A program made the translations under genes and the position numbers. DNA of 64,000 nt from assembly GCF_902497775.2 (NCBI RefSeq), contig NZ_OZ024668.1, positions 4,386,326 through 4,450,325 of the forward strand. The letters are read 5' to 3'. The number at the start of each line of letters is the position of its first letter. The first letter of the stretch is position 1. Positions 47,619 to 56,937 of this stretch are shown one piece after another. The DNA comes from Pseudomonas fluorescens. GTDB lineage: Bacteria > Pseudomonadota > Gammaproteobacteria > Pseudomonadales > Pseudomonadaceae. Under the pieces are notes generated by a model. The model ran no database searches, was not told the origin of the DNA, and saw only the letters and a list, made by a program, of their open reading frames with translations.

Positions 47619-47674
47619 GGATTTCGCCCGCGCGGCCGTTATCCTCAAGGTAAGCCCCTGCGCCCGAGGTAACG

Positions 47675-48340
47675 ATGTTTCAACAATGGAGCGAAATGCT
47701 GCAGCTCTACAAACGCAGCCGCCCGAACTACTGGCACGCGATCCGCAACAATCCGCTGGCAGCGCACCTGTTGCCAACCTGGCTGGTGGTGCTGGCAATC
47801 ATTCTGGTGGTCAGCGCCTCATTCAGCGTACAACAGCACCCGCTGGGACCGGTTACGGTGATGTTCAGTACCAGCCTGTGCATGTGGGCGCTGTTGCTGG
47901 CCCGCGAGTACTTTGTCGCCGAGCAGTTCAAAAGCCTGTATCAACGCCACGCCATTGCCAACCAGCCGCTGCTGCAACGCGACAGTTACCTGCGCTACGC
48001 GCATTTCCTGCAGATGCTTGAGCAGAACGCGGTCAGTGCGACCCAAGCGGCCGAGATCGTGGCGTTCGCGAAGATTTCCGAGAACCCGCCCAAGTCTTTG
48101 AACCTGACCCAGAACGCGATGTTCGTGGCGATCATGACCTTCCTCGCCACCATCGCCGCCGAGAAGGCCAAGCTCACCGAGCTGTGGGCGTTCGGCAAAG
48201 GCAACCTGGTCATCCTGCTGACCTTCGCCGTGTTGCTGGTGCTGTGGTTCGGCCTGATCGTGGTGCGCGATCATCTGCACTACAAGGAACGGATCATCCG
48301 CTACCTGGAATGGGCCAGCCATGATCTGCCCAAGCCCTGA
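47675..48340 (+). CDS. Unknown membrane protein, about four helices
   Basis: 221 residues, not recognised. ATG at 47675 with gaggtaac upstream. Hydrophobic segments at about 32-52 (LLPTWLVVLAIILVVSASF), 58-76 (PVTVMFSTSLCMWALLLA), 147-160 (AMFVAIMTFLATIAA) and 176-196 (LVILLTFAVLLVLWFGLIVV), with a soluble helical stretch of about 65 residues between the second and third. The N-terminus is basic and probably cytoplasmic. It is convergent with the selenate-type transporter operon; no functional link is evident. Confidence 0.75.
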   Translation: MFQQWSEMLQLYKRSRPNYWHAIRNNPLAAHLLPTWLVVLAIILVVSASFSVQQHPLGPVTVMFSTSLCMWALLLAREYFVAEQFKSLYQRHAIANQPLLQRDSYLRYAHFLQMLEQNAVSATQAAEIVAFAKISENPPKSLNLTQNAMFVAIMTFLATIAAEKAKLTELWAFGKGNLVILLTFAVLLVLWFGLIVVRDHLHYKERIIRYLEWASHDLPKP

Positions 48341-48354
48341 TCAACGCGCAGGTT

Positions 48355-49122
48355 TCAGGCGCGTACAAAGCGCTGCCTGAGTACGTCGCTCAAGGCATCG
48401 ACCAGCAACACCAGCACCAGCATGGCGATGATCACCGTGCTGGCCTGGGCTTCCTGGAACAGGCTCAGGGTGGTGTAGAGCATCTGCCCCAGGCCGCCTG
48501 CACCAACAAAACCCAGCACGCTGGCCATGCGGATGTTGTTTTCCCAGCGGTACAGGCTGTAGGCCAGCAACTGTGGCCAGAGGTTGGGCAAGGTGCCGAA
48601 GCAGAACGCCGCGACCTGGCTGCCGCCCTGCAGGCGAATGGCCGCCGCCGGTTCCGGCGGGGCGTTTTCCAGCGCTTCGGCGAACAGCCGTCCGAGTACG
48701 CCTGAGGTGTGCAGGGCCAGGGCCAAGGTGCCGGCATTGGGCCCAAGGCCGGCGGCGAGGACGGTCAAGGCCGCCCACACCAGCTCCGGAATCGCGCGCA
48801 GGGCGTTGAGCAGCAAGCGCGCAACGCCTTGCAGCGGCCAGCCAAAACGCCCGGCTGCGGGCAAGGCCAGCAACAGGCCGAGCACCACCGCAAGCAAGGT
48901 ACCCAGGCCCGACATGGCCAGGGTTTCCAAAGCGCCTTGGCCAACCGCCCGCAAGTGATCGGGGCTCAGGTCGGGGCTGAGGAATCGCAGCGCGTAAGCG
49001 CCCATCTGCCCTAGCCCGCCATCGCCAAACAACGCCTGCAGATCAAGGCTCAAATATGCGAACGAAGCTGCCACCGCCGCCAACAGCGCCAGCACCAACG
49101 CGGTATTGATCAGCGCTCTCAT
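48355..49122 (-). CDS. Putative selenate ABC transporter permease, second (PhnE-like)
   Basis: 255-residue permease. The ATG at 49122 overlaps the stop of the previous permease gene (ATGA); a longer frame back to 49299 lies inside that gene and is rejected. Inner-membrane helices and the transport signature GGSQVAAFCFGTLPNLWPQLLAY are PhnE-like, and the tail VLGFVGAGGLGQML is shared with its partner. Function by context with selD-mnmH: uptake of selenate or another oxyanion. Confidence 0.88.
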   Translation of the reverse strand: MRALINTALVLALLAAVAASFAYLSLDLQALFGDGGLGQMGAYALRFLSPDLSPDHLRAVGQGALETLAMSGLGTLLAVVLGLLLALPAAGRFGWPLQGVARLLLNALRAIPELVWAALTVLAAGLGPNAGTLALALHTSGVLGRLFAEALENAPPEPAAAIRLQGGSQVAAFCFGTLPNLWPQLLAYSLYRWENNIRMASVLGFVGAGGLGQMLYTTLSLFQEAQASTVIIAMLVLVLLVDALSDVLRQRFVRA

Positions 49123-49946
49123 GCCAGCCTCCCGCGCAGCAGGCGGCTGAGCTGGTCGGCCAGCCAAACCAGCAGCAGAAACGTCAGCAGCATGCTCGCC
49201 ACCTCGGCGCCGGCGAACATGCGCATGGACAGGTCGATCTGCTGGCCCAACCCGCCCGCGCCGACAAACCCCATCACCACCGAGGCGCGGATCGCGCACT
49301 CCCAGCGGTACACCGTGTACGACACCAGCTCCGCCGCCGCAGCGGGCAGGATGCCGTAGAAGAATGCGCTCAAGCGGCTGCTGCCAGCCTGCAACAAGGC
49401 ATGGGCCGGGCGCTGGTCGACCGATTCGAAGATCTCCGCATAGACCTTGCCGAGCATGCCGCTGTAAGTGATGGCAATGGCCAGCACCCCGGCGGTCGGG
49501 CCCAGGCCGACGGCGCGGACGAACAGCAGCGCCCAGACAATCTCCGGCACGCTGCGCAAAAAGATCAACAGGCCGCGCACCGGCAGGCGCAGGGTGCGCG
49601 ACCAGAAGCTCAGGCGCCCGCCCCGTGAGGCCGCGCGCAACGACAGTGCCCGGCTGGCCAGCAGGCTGGCCGGGATCGCCAACAGCAAGGCCAGGGTCAT
49701 GCCGGCGGTGGCCACAGCCAGGGTCTGCAAGGTGGCTTCAAGCAGCAGCCGAAGAAAGTCAGGCGCAAGGGCCGGTGGCCAGAAGGCGCTGACGAAATTG
49801 GCCATCTCCCGGCGGTTGTCGGCCTGCAGCAATACGCCGGGGTTCAGTTCGCTAAGGCGAATGCCCGGCCACAACAGGGCAATCGCCAGCAGTGCCAGCA
49901 GCACTCTGGGCAATGCCGCCGGGTCGCGGCTGTCAGCCTTCAGCAT
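49119..49946 (-). CDS. Putative selenate ABC transporter permease, first (PhnE-like)
   Basis: 275-residue paralogue of the other permease. Helices at VLLALLAIALLWPGI, the region TLQTLAVATAGMTLALLLAIPASLLASRAL, and VMGFVGAGGLGQQIDLSMRM. Its start overlaps the ATPase gene end by 7 bp, fitting a tight operon binding protein-ATPase-permease-permease. Confidence 0.88.
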   Translation of the reverse strand: MLKADSRDPAALPRVLLALLAIALLWPGIRLSELNPGVLLQADNRREMANFVSAFWPPALAPDFLRLLLEATLQTLAVATAGMTLALLLAIPASLLASRALSLRAASRGGRLSFWSRTLRLPVRGLLIFLRSVPEIVWALLFVRAVGLGPTAGVLAIAITYSGMLGKVYAEIFESVDQRPAHALLQAGSSRLSAFFYGILPAAAAELVSYTVYRWECAIRASVVMGFVGAGGLGQQIDLSMRMFAGAEVASMLLTFLLLVWLADQLSRLLRGRLA

Positions 49947-50734
49947 CGGGGAATCTGCAGATTCAAGGCCGGCAGCGGTAGCGGCGGCGACAGCAGATGT
50001 TCGTTGGCATACAGCCCATCGAGCATGACGCTGGAGACCTCGCTCGCCGGGCGATCAAAGACGATCCGCCCTTCGCGAACACCAATCACCCGCGGGAAAT
50101 GCGCCAGCGCCAGCTCTACCGCATGCAGGCTGGCGATCAGGGTCACGCCGCGCTCGTTGGCATGCTGGTTGAGGGTTTTCAGGCTGTGTTCGGCCAGCAC
50201 CGGGTCCATGGCCGAAACCGGCTCGTCGGCAAGCAATATCTGCGGTTGCTGATACAGCGCCCGGGCAATGCCGACCCGCTGCAACTGGCCGCCGGACAAC
50301 TGTCCGCACTGGACAAAAATCTTCTCGGCCATGCCCAGGGTCGTCAGCACTTCGCGCACACCTGGCACATCCGCCGGGTGCAGCAGGTTGAGCAGCCCGC
50401 GCAAGGTGCTCCACTGCCCCAGGCGCCCGGCCAGCACCGCCGTCACCACCCGCTGACGCGGTGGCAGCGGCGGCGCCTGATGGATCAGGGCGATGCGTGT
50501 GCGCAGGCGCTGTAGCGCAGCGGCCGACAACCGCCAGGGCGCCACATCGAGCAGCTCGACGGTACCGGTACTGGGGGCCAGGGCAGTGCCCAGCAACTGC
50601 AGCAGGCTCGACTTGCCCGCCCCCGACGGGCCGATGATCGCCACCCGCTCGCCGGCGCCAATCTGCAGGTCGATGCCATGCAGGGCCTGAACCTGGCCAT
50701 GGCGCAGGCTGGCGCCGGTCAAACGGATGGTCAT
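49940..50734 (-). CDS. Putative selenate ABC transporter ATPase (PhnC-like)
   Basis: 264-residue ATPase. Walker A GPSGAGKSSLL (about 35-45), signature LSGGQLQRVGIARAL, Walker B ILLADEPVSAMDP, switch His in IASLHAVELA. Overlaps the binding-protein gene by 4 nt and the permease gene by 7 nt. Confidence 0.9.
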   Translation of the reverse strand: MTIRLTGASLRHGQVQALHGIDLQIGAGERVAIIGPSGAGKSSLLQLLGTALAPSTGTVELLDVAPWRLSAAALQRLRTRIALIHQAPPLPPRQRVVTAVLAGRLGQWSTLRGLLNLLHPADVPGVREVLTTLGMAEKIFVQCGQLSGGQLQRVGIARALYQQPQILLADEPVSAMDPVLAEHSLKTLNQHANERGVTLIASLHAVELALAHFPRVIGVREGRIVFDRPASEVSSVMLDGLYANEHLLSPPLPLPALNLQIPRC

Positions 50735-51582
50735 TTCAGCAGTTCGGCGGCGCGCGCGGCCTCTTCGATGCCCTTGTAGTTGTCCGGGCTGGTTTCGATG
50801 AAGCGGCTGGCGGCCTGCAGGTCGAGGATGGCCTTGTCGGCAGGCTTGGCTGGATCAAGGTCGAGGAAAGCTTGCTTGATCTTGTCTTTAAGGGCCGGGT
50901 CGAGGCTACCACGCACGGTCCAGTTGTAGTCGAAGTAGCTTGGAGTGGTGGCGAACACCTTCACCTTGTTGGTATCGATCTTGCCCGAGGCTACCAGCTT
51001 TTCCCAGACGCTGGCGTTGAGTACCCCGCCGTCGGCCTTGCCGGCCTGGACCCAGGCGGCCGTGGCATCGTGGGCACCGGAATAGGCGACGCGGCTGAAG
51101 TAGGTTTCAGGCTTGATGCCATCCTTGAGCATGAAGTAGCGCGGCATCAGGCTGCCGGAGGTGGACGAAATGGAACCGAAGGCAAAGGTCTTGCCCTTGA
51201 GATCGGCCAGGCTCTTCACGTCCGGGTTGGCGGTGATGAATTTGCTGGTGAACTTGGCATCCTGTTCACGCTGCACCAAGGGTGTGGCTGTCGGATCCTT
51301 GAGGTGCACCTGCACGAAAGTGAAACCGCCCAGCCAGGCCATATCCAGCTTGTTGGCAACCAGCGACTCGACCACTGCCGGGTAGTCTGCCACCGGCACG
51401 AACTCGACCTTCATCCCCAGCTTCTGCTCCAGGTACTCGCCCAATGGCTTGAACTTGCGTAGCAGTTCGGTGGGCGCTTCGTCAGGGATGGCACTGACCC
51501 GCAGGGTGTCGGCCGCCTGGGCCAGGTAAGACGAGCAAGACAACACCAGACCGGCAAACAGCGCCAGGGGACGTTTGAGCAT
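50731..51582 (-). CDS. Putative selenate ABC transporter substrate-binding protein (PhnD-like)
   Basis: 283-residue periplasmic protein from the ATG at 51582 (RBS ggag), with signal peptide ending YLAQAA near 23. [21 protein letters not shown] and [14 protein letters not shown] resemble the PhnD superfamily; [16 protein letters not shown] and [20 protein letters not shown] are the oxyanion-ligand regions. In Pseudomonas this PhnD subfamily is annotated as selenate-binding because it neighbours selD (recollected family TIGR04553). Direct phosphonate or phosphite uptake is the alternative. Confidence 0.85.
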   Translation of the reverse strand: MLKRPLALFAGLVLSCSSYLAQAADTLRVSAIPDEAPTELLRKFKPLGEYLEQKLGMKVEFVPVADYPAVVESLVANKLDMAWLGGFTFVQVHLKDPTATPLVQREQDAKFTSKFITANPDVKSLADLKGKTFAFGSISSTSGSLMPRYFMLKDGIKPETYFSRVAYSGAHDATAAWVQAGKADGGVLNASVWEKLVASGKIDTNKVKVFATTPSYFDYNWTVRGSLDPALKDKIKQAFLDLDPAKPADKAILDLQAASRFIETSPDNYKGIEEAARAAELLK

Positions 51583-51703
51583 GGGGATTCTCCGGTTCAA
51601 TAGCGGGGAAAGGGCCGCACGGGCCACCCCGGAAATTATAAGAGGCATCGGCGCAAAGGCCAGCTTTGCTACACTCGGGCCTTCACGATTTTTCGAGGTG
51701 CAT

Positions 51704-52738
51704 ATGAGCGAGCCGATTCGCCTGACCCAGTACAGCCATGGCGCCGGTTGTGGCTGCAAGATCTCTCCGAAGATGCTCGAGGTGATTCTCGCCGAAAGCG
51801 GCACCCAGGCACTGGACCCGAAACTCTGGGTCGGCAACGCCTCGCGCGATGACGCGGCAGTTTACGCCCTCGATGACGAACGCGGTGTGGTTTCGACCAC
51901 CGACTTCTTCATGCCCATCGTCGATGACCCGTATGACTTCGGCCGCATCGCCGCCACCAACGCCATCAGCGACATCTACGCCATGGGCGGCGACCCGCTG
52001 ATGGCGATTGCCATTCTCGGCTGGCCGGTCAACGTGCTGGCCCCGGAAGTGGCCCGCGAAGTGATCCGTGGCGGCCGCGCAGTCTGCGCCGAGGCCGGCA
52101 TTCCCCTGGCAGGCGGCCATTCCATCGACGCCCCCGAGCCGATCTTCGGCCTGGCCGTGACCGGCGTGGTGCAAAAGCGCCACATGAAGCGCAACGACAC
52201 CGCCACCGTCGGCTGCCGCCTGTACCTGACCAAGCCGCTGGGCATCGGCATCCTCACCACCGCCGAGAAAAAAGCCAAGCTGCGCGACCAGGACAAGGGC
52301 CTGGCCCGCGACTGGATGTGCACCTTGAACACCCCCGGCAGCCGCTTTGGCAAACTGGCCGGGGTCAAGGCCATGACCGACGTCACCGGCTTCGGCTTGC
52401 TCGGCCACCTGGTCGAGCTGGCCGACGGCAGCGGCCTCAGTGCACGCCTGAACTACAGCGCGGTGCCGCGCCTGCCAAGCGTCGAACACTACCTGGCCGA
52501 AGGCTGCGTGCCGGGCGGTACCCTGCGCAACTTCGACAGTTATGGCGAGAAAATCGCCCCGCTGAACGACGAGCAGAAGCACCTGCTGTGCGACCCGCAA
52601 ACCAGCGGCGGCTTGCTGGTGGCGGTAACCCCGGAAGGTGAAGCGCAGTTTCTCGCCGTGGCGGGCGAACTGGGCCTGAACCTGGCGCCGATCGGCGAAC
52701 TGGTGGAGCGACAGAGCCATGCGGTTGAGGTGCTTTGA
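51704..52738 (+). CDS. selD: Selenide, water dikinase
   Basis: Makes selenophosphate, 344 residues from the ATG at 51704 (aggtg upstream). The catalytic residue is cysteine (C16 in [11 protein letters not shown]), not selenocysteine. [43 protein letters not shown] Asp metal/ATP motifs are present. The TGA shares a base with the ATG of mnmH. Divergent from the putative selenate transporter, 121 bp apart. Confidence 0.97.
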   Translation: MSEPIRLTQYSHGAGCGCKISPKMLEVILAESGTQALDPKLWVGNASRDDAAVYALDDERGVVSTTDFFMPIVDDPYDFGRIAATNAISDIYAMGGDPLMAIAILGWPVNVLAPEVAREVIRGGRAVCAEAGIPLAGGHSIDAPEPIFGLAVTGVVQKRHMKRNDTATVGCRLYLTKPLGIGILTTAEKKAKLRDQDKGLARDWMCTLNTPGSRFGKLAGVKAMTDVTGFGLLGHLVELADGSGLSARLNYSAVPRLPSVEHYLAEGCVPGGTLRNFDSYGEKIAPLNDEQKHLLCDPQTSGGLLVAVTPEGEAQFLAVAGELGLNLAPIGELVERQSHAVEVL

Positions 52739-53841
52739 TGCGCGACAACTGCACCGACTACCGCAATCTGTTTCTCAACGATGTGCCGATGATGGACATG
52801 CGCGCCCCGGTCGAATTCAGCAAGGGCGCCTTCCCCAACGTGATCAACCTGCCGCTGATGAATGACCTGGAACGGCAGAAAGTCGGCACCTGCTACAAAC
52901 AACAGGGCCAGCAGGCCGCCATCGCCCTGGGCCATCAATTGGTCAGCGGCCAGCTCAAGGACGAACGCATTGCCGCCTGGGCTGCCTTCGCCCGGGCCAA
53001 CCCCGAAGGTTACCTCTACTGCTTTCGCGGCGGCCTGCGCTCGCAGATCGCCCAGCAGTGGCTCAAGACTGACGCCGGCATCCACTATCCCAAGGTGGTC
53101 GGTGGCTACAAAGCCATGCGTAACTTCCTGCTGCATACCACCCAGCAAGCGGTGGCCGACTGTGACTTCGTGCTGATCGGCGGCCTCACCGGCACCGGCA
53201 AGACCGAAGTGCTGCAACAGCTGGATAACGCTGTCGACCTGGAAGGCCACGCCAATCACCGCGGCTCCAGCTTCGGCAAACGCGCTACCGGCCAGCCGGC
53301 GCAGATCGACTTCGAGAACCAGCTAGCCATCGATGTGCTGAAAAAGCGCGCGCGCGGCGTCGAGCAGTTCGTGCTCGAAGATGAGGGTCGCATCGTCGGC
53401 AGCTGCACGCTACCGCTGGAGCTGTACCAGGGCATGCAGCACTACCCGCTGGTGTGGCTGGAAGACAGCTTTGACAACCGGGTTGAGCGGATTCTGCGCG
53501 ACTACGTGATCGACCTGAGTGCCGAGTTCGTTGCCCTGCACGGTGATGAAAACGGCCTGCCACGGTTTGCCGAGCGCCTGACCCAAAGCATGGCCAACAT
53601 CCTCAAACGCCTGGGCGGCGAGCGCTACCAGCGGCTGTCGGCGTTGCTCGAACAAGCGCTGCAAGAGCAACTACGCAGTGGTGCGGTGGACCTGCACCGC
53701 GCCTGGATCAGCGGCCTGCTCAACGAATACTACGACCCGATGTACGCCTACCACCGCCAGAGCAAGGCCGAGCGTATCGAGTTTGCCGGCGACCAGCGCG
53801 AAGTTCGCCAATACCTGCGCGCTCGCGCCGCCCGGCGCTGA
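52738..53841 (+). CDS. mnmH: tRNA 2-selenouridine synthase
   Basis: Uses selenophosphate to turn 2-thiouridine-34 into 2-selenouridine via a geranylated intermediate, 367 residues. N-terminal rhodanese domain with active C95 ([11 protein letters not shown]), then a P-loop domain with Walker [10 protein letters not shown] at 148-156. The ATG at 52738 (TGATG with selD) is used; a TTG one codon earlier is less likely. With selD it forms a minimal selenium-tRNA pathway. Confidence 0.96.
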   Translation: MRDNCTDYRNLFLNDVPMMDMRAPVEFSKGAFPNVINLPLMNDLERQKVGTCYKQQGQQAAIALGHQLVSGQLKDERIAAWAAFARANPEGYLYCFRGGLRSQIAQQWLKTDAGIHYPKVVGGYKAMRNFLLHTTQQAVADCDFVLIGGLTGTGKTEVLQQLDNAVDLEGHANHRGSSFGKRATGQPAQIDFENQLAIDVLKKRARGVEQFVLEDEGRIVGSCTLPLELYQGMQHYPLVWLEDSFDNRVERILRDYVIDLSAEFVALHGDENGLPRFAERLTQSMANILKRLGGERYQRLSALLEQALQEQLRSGAVDLHRAWISGLLNEYYDPMYAYHRQSKAERIEFAGDQREVRQYLRARAARR

Positions 53842-53843
53842 TC

Positions 53844-54227
53844 TTAAGGCTGCAGCAGGGCCTGCAGTTCATCTGCGCGGTCCCTGGTGCTGCTGAGGAT
53901 GCAACCGGCGCCATTGAGCTGATCGATGGTGCCGCCGGTGAGGCTGTAGTACAGGTTGCAGTTGGCATCGCGGTACTTGATCCATGCCCGCTGGGCTTCA
54001 CGCAGTTGGGTTTGCTGCGGCCCTTCGAGGCCGGCCATGGCCTTTTTGTAAGCACTGTTCAAACGGCTGTCCTGGCGTTTGATCTCGGCGCCGTTGCAGG
54101 TGTTCATGGCCAGGGTCGATGCGGCGGTTTTCATGCAGGCGCCGTAGGCCGGGGAGTACTCGTCCTGAGCCTGGGCAGCAGCGCTAATGGCCGTTAGCAG
54201 GGCGACGGCCAGCAGTGTACGGTTCAT
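53844..54227 (-). CDS. DUF1311 (LprI-like) exported protein
   Basis: 127 residues from the ATG at 54227 (aagga upstream); signal peptide to about 21 (TAISAAAQAQ). The fold-type cysteines lie in YGACMKTA, MNTCNG, DANCNLY and GAGCIL, the usual DUF1311 pattern of lysozyme-inhibitor-like small exported proteins. Convergent with mnmH, separated by 2 bp. Confidence 0.88.
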   Translation of the reverse strand: MNRTLLAVALLTAISAAAQAQDEYSPAYGACMKTAASTLAMNTCNGAEIKRQDSRLNSAYKKAMAGLEGPQQTQLREAQRAWIKYRDANCNLYYSLTGGTIDQLNGAGCILSSTRDRADELQALLQP

Positions 54228-54325
54228 GTGCGGATTCCTTTCGTTATGGGCGAGTAACAACAATGCCAGTTTTACTGGGGGGCTTCACACCCCTACGCAT
54301 TGCCGGGGATAACCGCACCACGCAA

Positions 54326-55225
54326 CTATTGGCACACCTGCAGCACCTTCTCACGCAACCAGCGATGTCCCGCCTCCCCTTCCCGGCGTTGATGCCAGGC
54401 CTGCTGAAAGGCGAACGGCCTGATCGCCAGCGGCGGCTCAAATCTGCGCAAGCGTGAATCCAGCTTGCCGCTGTCCAGACTGCGCCGGGCAACGGTGAGG
54501 ATCAGGTCGGTGCCGGCAATGACCTCCTGGGCCGCTGCCCAATGCGGCAAGGCCAGTGCCACCCGGCGCTGGGCGCCGATAGCCTTGAGGGCCAAGTCGA
54601 TCTCGTTGTCGATACCCGGGCGCACCGCCACCAATACATGCGGCCGCGCCAGCCAGCCCTCCAGGCTCAAGCCGCCACGCGCGGGCAAATGACTGCGGTC
54701 GGCAATACAGATGAAGCGCTCTTCGAACAGCGTCTGCGCACGCAGCTCTGCCGCCAGCTGCGGGAACACCGCCAAGGCCAGGTCGGCTTCGCCATCGAAC
54801 AGCTGACCCAGCATGGCCTCGCGACTGCCTTGCGAGACGATCAGGTCGATGCCCGGCGCCTCTTCGCGCAGCACCCGCATCAAGCCCGGCAGCAGCACCC
54901 GGGCGCCGTAGTCCGACATCGCCAGGCGAAAACTGCGCTGCGCCCGGCGCGGGTCGAAGCCGGGGCTGCCGAGCAAGCCGTCGAGTTGCTCCAGCGCCTG
55001 CTGCAAGGGCTCGATCAACGCCTGGGCCCGCGCGGTTACCTGCAAGCGCCCACCACGACGCACCAGCAACGGATCGCCAAACAGTTCGCGCAACTGCGCC
55101 AGGGCATGGCTCACCGCCGGCTGGCTGCGGTGCAGGCGCAAGGCCGCGCGCGAGACATGCTGCTCGGCGAGCAACGCATGCAAAGTCAGCAGCAGGTTGA
55201 GGTCGATCCGGCGCAAATCATCCAT
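54326..55225 (-). CDS. LysR-family transcriptional regulator
   Basis: 299 residues. Winged HTH MDDLRRIDLNLLLTLHALLAEQHVSRAALRLHRSQPAVSHALAQLRE at 1-47; ligand domain from about 90. Divergent from a YdcZ-type transporter gene 88 bp away, which it probably controls. Confidence 0.93.
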   Translation of the reverse strand: MDDLRRIDLNLLLTLHALLAEQHVSRAALRLHRSQPAVSHALAQLRELFGDPLLVRRGGRLQVTARAQALIEPLQQALEQLDGLLGSPGFDPRRAQRSFRLAMSDYGARVLLPGLMRVLREEAPGIDLIVSQGSREAMLGQLFDGEADLALAVFPQLAAELRAQTLFEERFICIADRSHLPARGGLSLEGWLARPHVLVAVRPGIDNEIDLALKAIGAQRRVALALPHWAAAQEVIAGTDLILTVARRSLDSGKLDSRLRRFEPPLAIRPFAFQQAWHQRREGEAGHRWLREKVLQVCQ

Positions 55226-55313
55226 CAGACGAATAACTCCTGTGCAGCATTCGAATTTCCATTATTGGTATGGATAACCAAGACTTTGGCAAGCCACTTT
55301 AAGGAAACTTGCC

Positions 55314-55796
55314 ATGAACCTGTCCGCCATTGCCGCCACTTTGCTGCCGCTGACCATCGCCCTGCTGGCCGGGGCCGCCGTACCTTTTCAAGCTGGCAGC
55401 AATGCCGCGCTGGGGCGCTTGCTCGGGCATCCGTTGTGGGCGTCGCTGGTGTCACTGGCGGTGAGTGTGCTGATGGTGATTCCGGCATTGCTGGTGCTGC
55501 GGGCGCCGCTGCCGCAGCTCAACGCCCTGGCCCAGGCGCCTTGGTGGGCCTGGCTGGGCGGAGTTGCCGGGGTCGCCTACATCACCGCCGCGCTGGTGTT
55601 GACGCCGAAGCTCGGCGCCGCCGGTTTCATCGTCTGCGTGATCGCCGGGCAGGTGCTGTCGTCGTTGATCATCGACCAATGGGGCCTGATGGGCTTGACC
55701 GAACGCCCGGTCAACGGCCTGCGCCTGGCCGGGGTCGGGCTGATCGTGGTCGGCATGCTGGTGGTGCAATGGGGAACGTCGACGTCAGCCCGCTAG
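55314..55796 (+). CDS. DMT-superfamily (YdcZ/DUF606) membrane protein
   Basis: 160 residues with five helices (TLLPLTIALLAGAAVPFQAGSNAAL, LWASLVSLAVSVLMVIPALLV, WLGGVAGVAYITAALVL, AAGFIVCVIAGQVLSSLII, GLRLAGVGLIVVGMLVVQW). The GGVxGxxYI motif is typical of the EamA-like half-transporter DUF606. Likely an exporter, regulated by the adjacent LysR protein. Confidence 0.88.
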   Translation: MNLSAIAATLLPLTIALLAGAAVPFQAGSNAALGRLLGHPLWASLVSLAVSVLMVIPALLVLRAPLPQLNALAQAPWWAWLGGVAGVAYITAALVLTPKLGAAGFIVCVIAGQVLSSLIIDQWGLMGLTERPVNGLRLAGVGLIVVGMLVVQWGTSTSAR

Positions 55797-56344
55797 ATAG
55801 CGTCCTTGTCGATCTGCATCGGCGGCGGTGGCTCGATCACTTTCTTTAGCTGAAAGTGCAGGCTGGGAGTCTGGATCGCATAGACGATGGCGATGTTGAG
55901 CACGATTGCCAGGCCGCCATCAAGCCAGCGCCAACCTGGCACCTGCGCGCCTTTGAACACCTGCCGACACCACCAGGCCTGGGCGGCACAGAACAAGCTG
56001 ATCGATGCCAGCCAGAGGAAGTAACCCGGCCCAAAGCCGGTGACATCCAGGAAGTCATAGCTCTGGTTGTTCGGCAGCCGTTCGACGAGCAGCGAACTGA
56101 GCGCCAGGTACAAGGCGCCAAGGCCCAGCACCAGCGACAGCCAACGCCAGCGACGATGAGTGATGATCGCCAGTCCCAGCAGCGGGTTGGCGAACCAGCT
56201 GTAAACCTGCAGGACGATGCCCCAGGGCCCGTACAGCATCGCCTGCAAGGCATGCAGACGGCTATCGCCAGACAGATAGATGGCATCGAAGCACAGGCTC
56301 AGCACGTACAACGCCAGGGTGATTGAAACGTAGAACCGGGCCAT
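55793..56344 (-). CDS. Unknown polytopic membrane protein A (tandem paralogue)
   Basis: 183 residues from the ATG at 56344, chosen because ggagg stands six bases upstream; an ATG five codons earlier overlaps that site. About five helices, e.g. FYVSITLALYVLSLCFDAIYL, WFANPLLGLAIITHR, WLSLVLGLGALYLAL, GYFLWLASISLFCAAQAWW. It shares WFANPL, an internal loop of similar length and the GPGYxxWL core with the preceding gene product. Its ATG overlaps that gene's TGA by one base. Overlaps the YdcZ-gene end by 4 bp on the other strand. Confidence 0.75.
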   Translation of the reverse strand: MARFYVSITLALYVLSLCFDAIYLSGDSRLHALQAMLYGPWGIVLQVYSWFANPLLGLAIITHRRWRWLSLVLGLGALYLALSSLLVERLPNNQSYDFLDVTGFGPGYFLWLASISLFCAAQAWWCRQVFKGAQVPGWRWLDGGLAIVLNIAIVYAIQTPSLHFQLKKVIEPPPPMQIDKDAI

Positions 56345-56871
56345 CAGTTGCCTCCACATTCAATGCACGACGCGTGCTCGGGCACCGACCGAAACGGCAC
56401 TTTACTCCAGGGTGTGAAGGCCAGTGGCACCGTCACCACGATGCCGGCGATCAGCACCCACGCCGGCCAGCCCAGCAACGGCACCCTGCTGCTGCCCGCA
56501 GGTTCCTGCCGGTAGCGCCACTGGCCGAGAATGAACAGCGCCATCGCCAGCAGCCACACGTAGTAACCGATCAACAGGCCCGGCCCGTTGGGCGAATCGG
56601 GCACCGGGGTCCAGCCGAGCCAGCCCAGCGGAACCATCAGGCCACTGAGCAACAGCGCCGCGCAGCCCAGGTACAGGGCTACCCGCGGCTGTTTACGGTG
56701 CATCACCAGGGCGGCGAAATACAGCGGGTTGGCAAACCAGAAGGACCCATTCAACACCCCCAGGGCCAAGGCGTGCATGCCGCGCATCACATCGTGCTCA
56801 CGGGCGCAGGCCTGGAGGAACAGGCTAGTGAGATAGCATCCCAGGCTCAAGGTCAGATAGTTCAGCGGCAC
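56344..56871 (-). CDS. Unknown polytopic membrane protein B (tandem paralogue)
   Basis: 175 residues, not recognised as a named family. Four to five helices (LTLSLGCYLTSLFLQA, FWFANPLYFAALVMHR, VALYLGCAALLLSGLM, GYYVWLLAMALFILGQW, WVLIAGIVVTVPLAF). Same architecture as product A (GPGLLIGYYVWL versus GPGYFLWL). C-terminus has a small Cys pair, CIEC. First of the two-gene unit. Confidence 0.75.
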   Translation of the reverse strand: MPLNYLTLSLGCYLTSLFLQACAREHDVMRGMHALALGVLNGSFWFANPLYFAALVMHRKQPRVALYLGCAALLLSGLMVPLGWLGWTPVPDSPNGPGLLIGYYVWLLAMALFILGQWRYRQEPAGSSRVPLLGWPAWVLIAGIVVTVPLAFTPWSKVPFRSVPEHASCIECGGN

Positions 56872-56937
56872 CTGGCAATCCTTGCTGGTAAAAGAGCGCG
56901 CGACAATAGCGCAGACCGTGCTGCCGCGCTTGAGTAT

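Noticed and set aside
51749..51757. Possible selenocysteine codon in selD
   Set aside because: The catalytic position reads cysteine (C16); no in-frame UGA occurs in the gene before its stop.
48355..53841. Phosphonate degradation (phn) locus
   Set aside because: The PhnCDE-like transporter is not accompanied by C-P lyase or phosphonatase genes; its neighbours are selD and mnmH.
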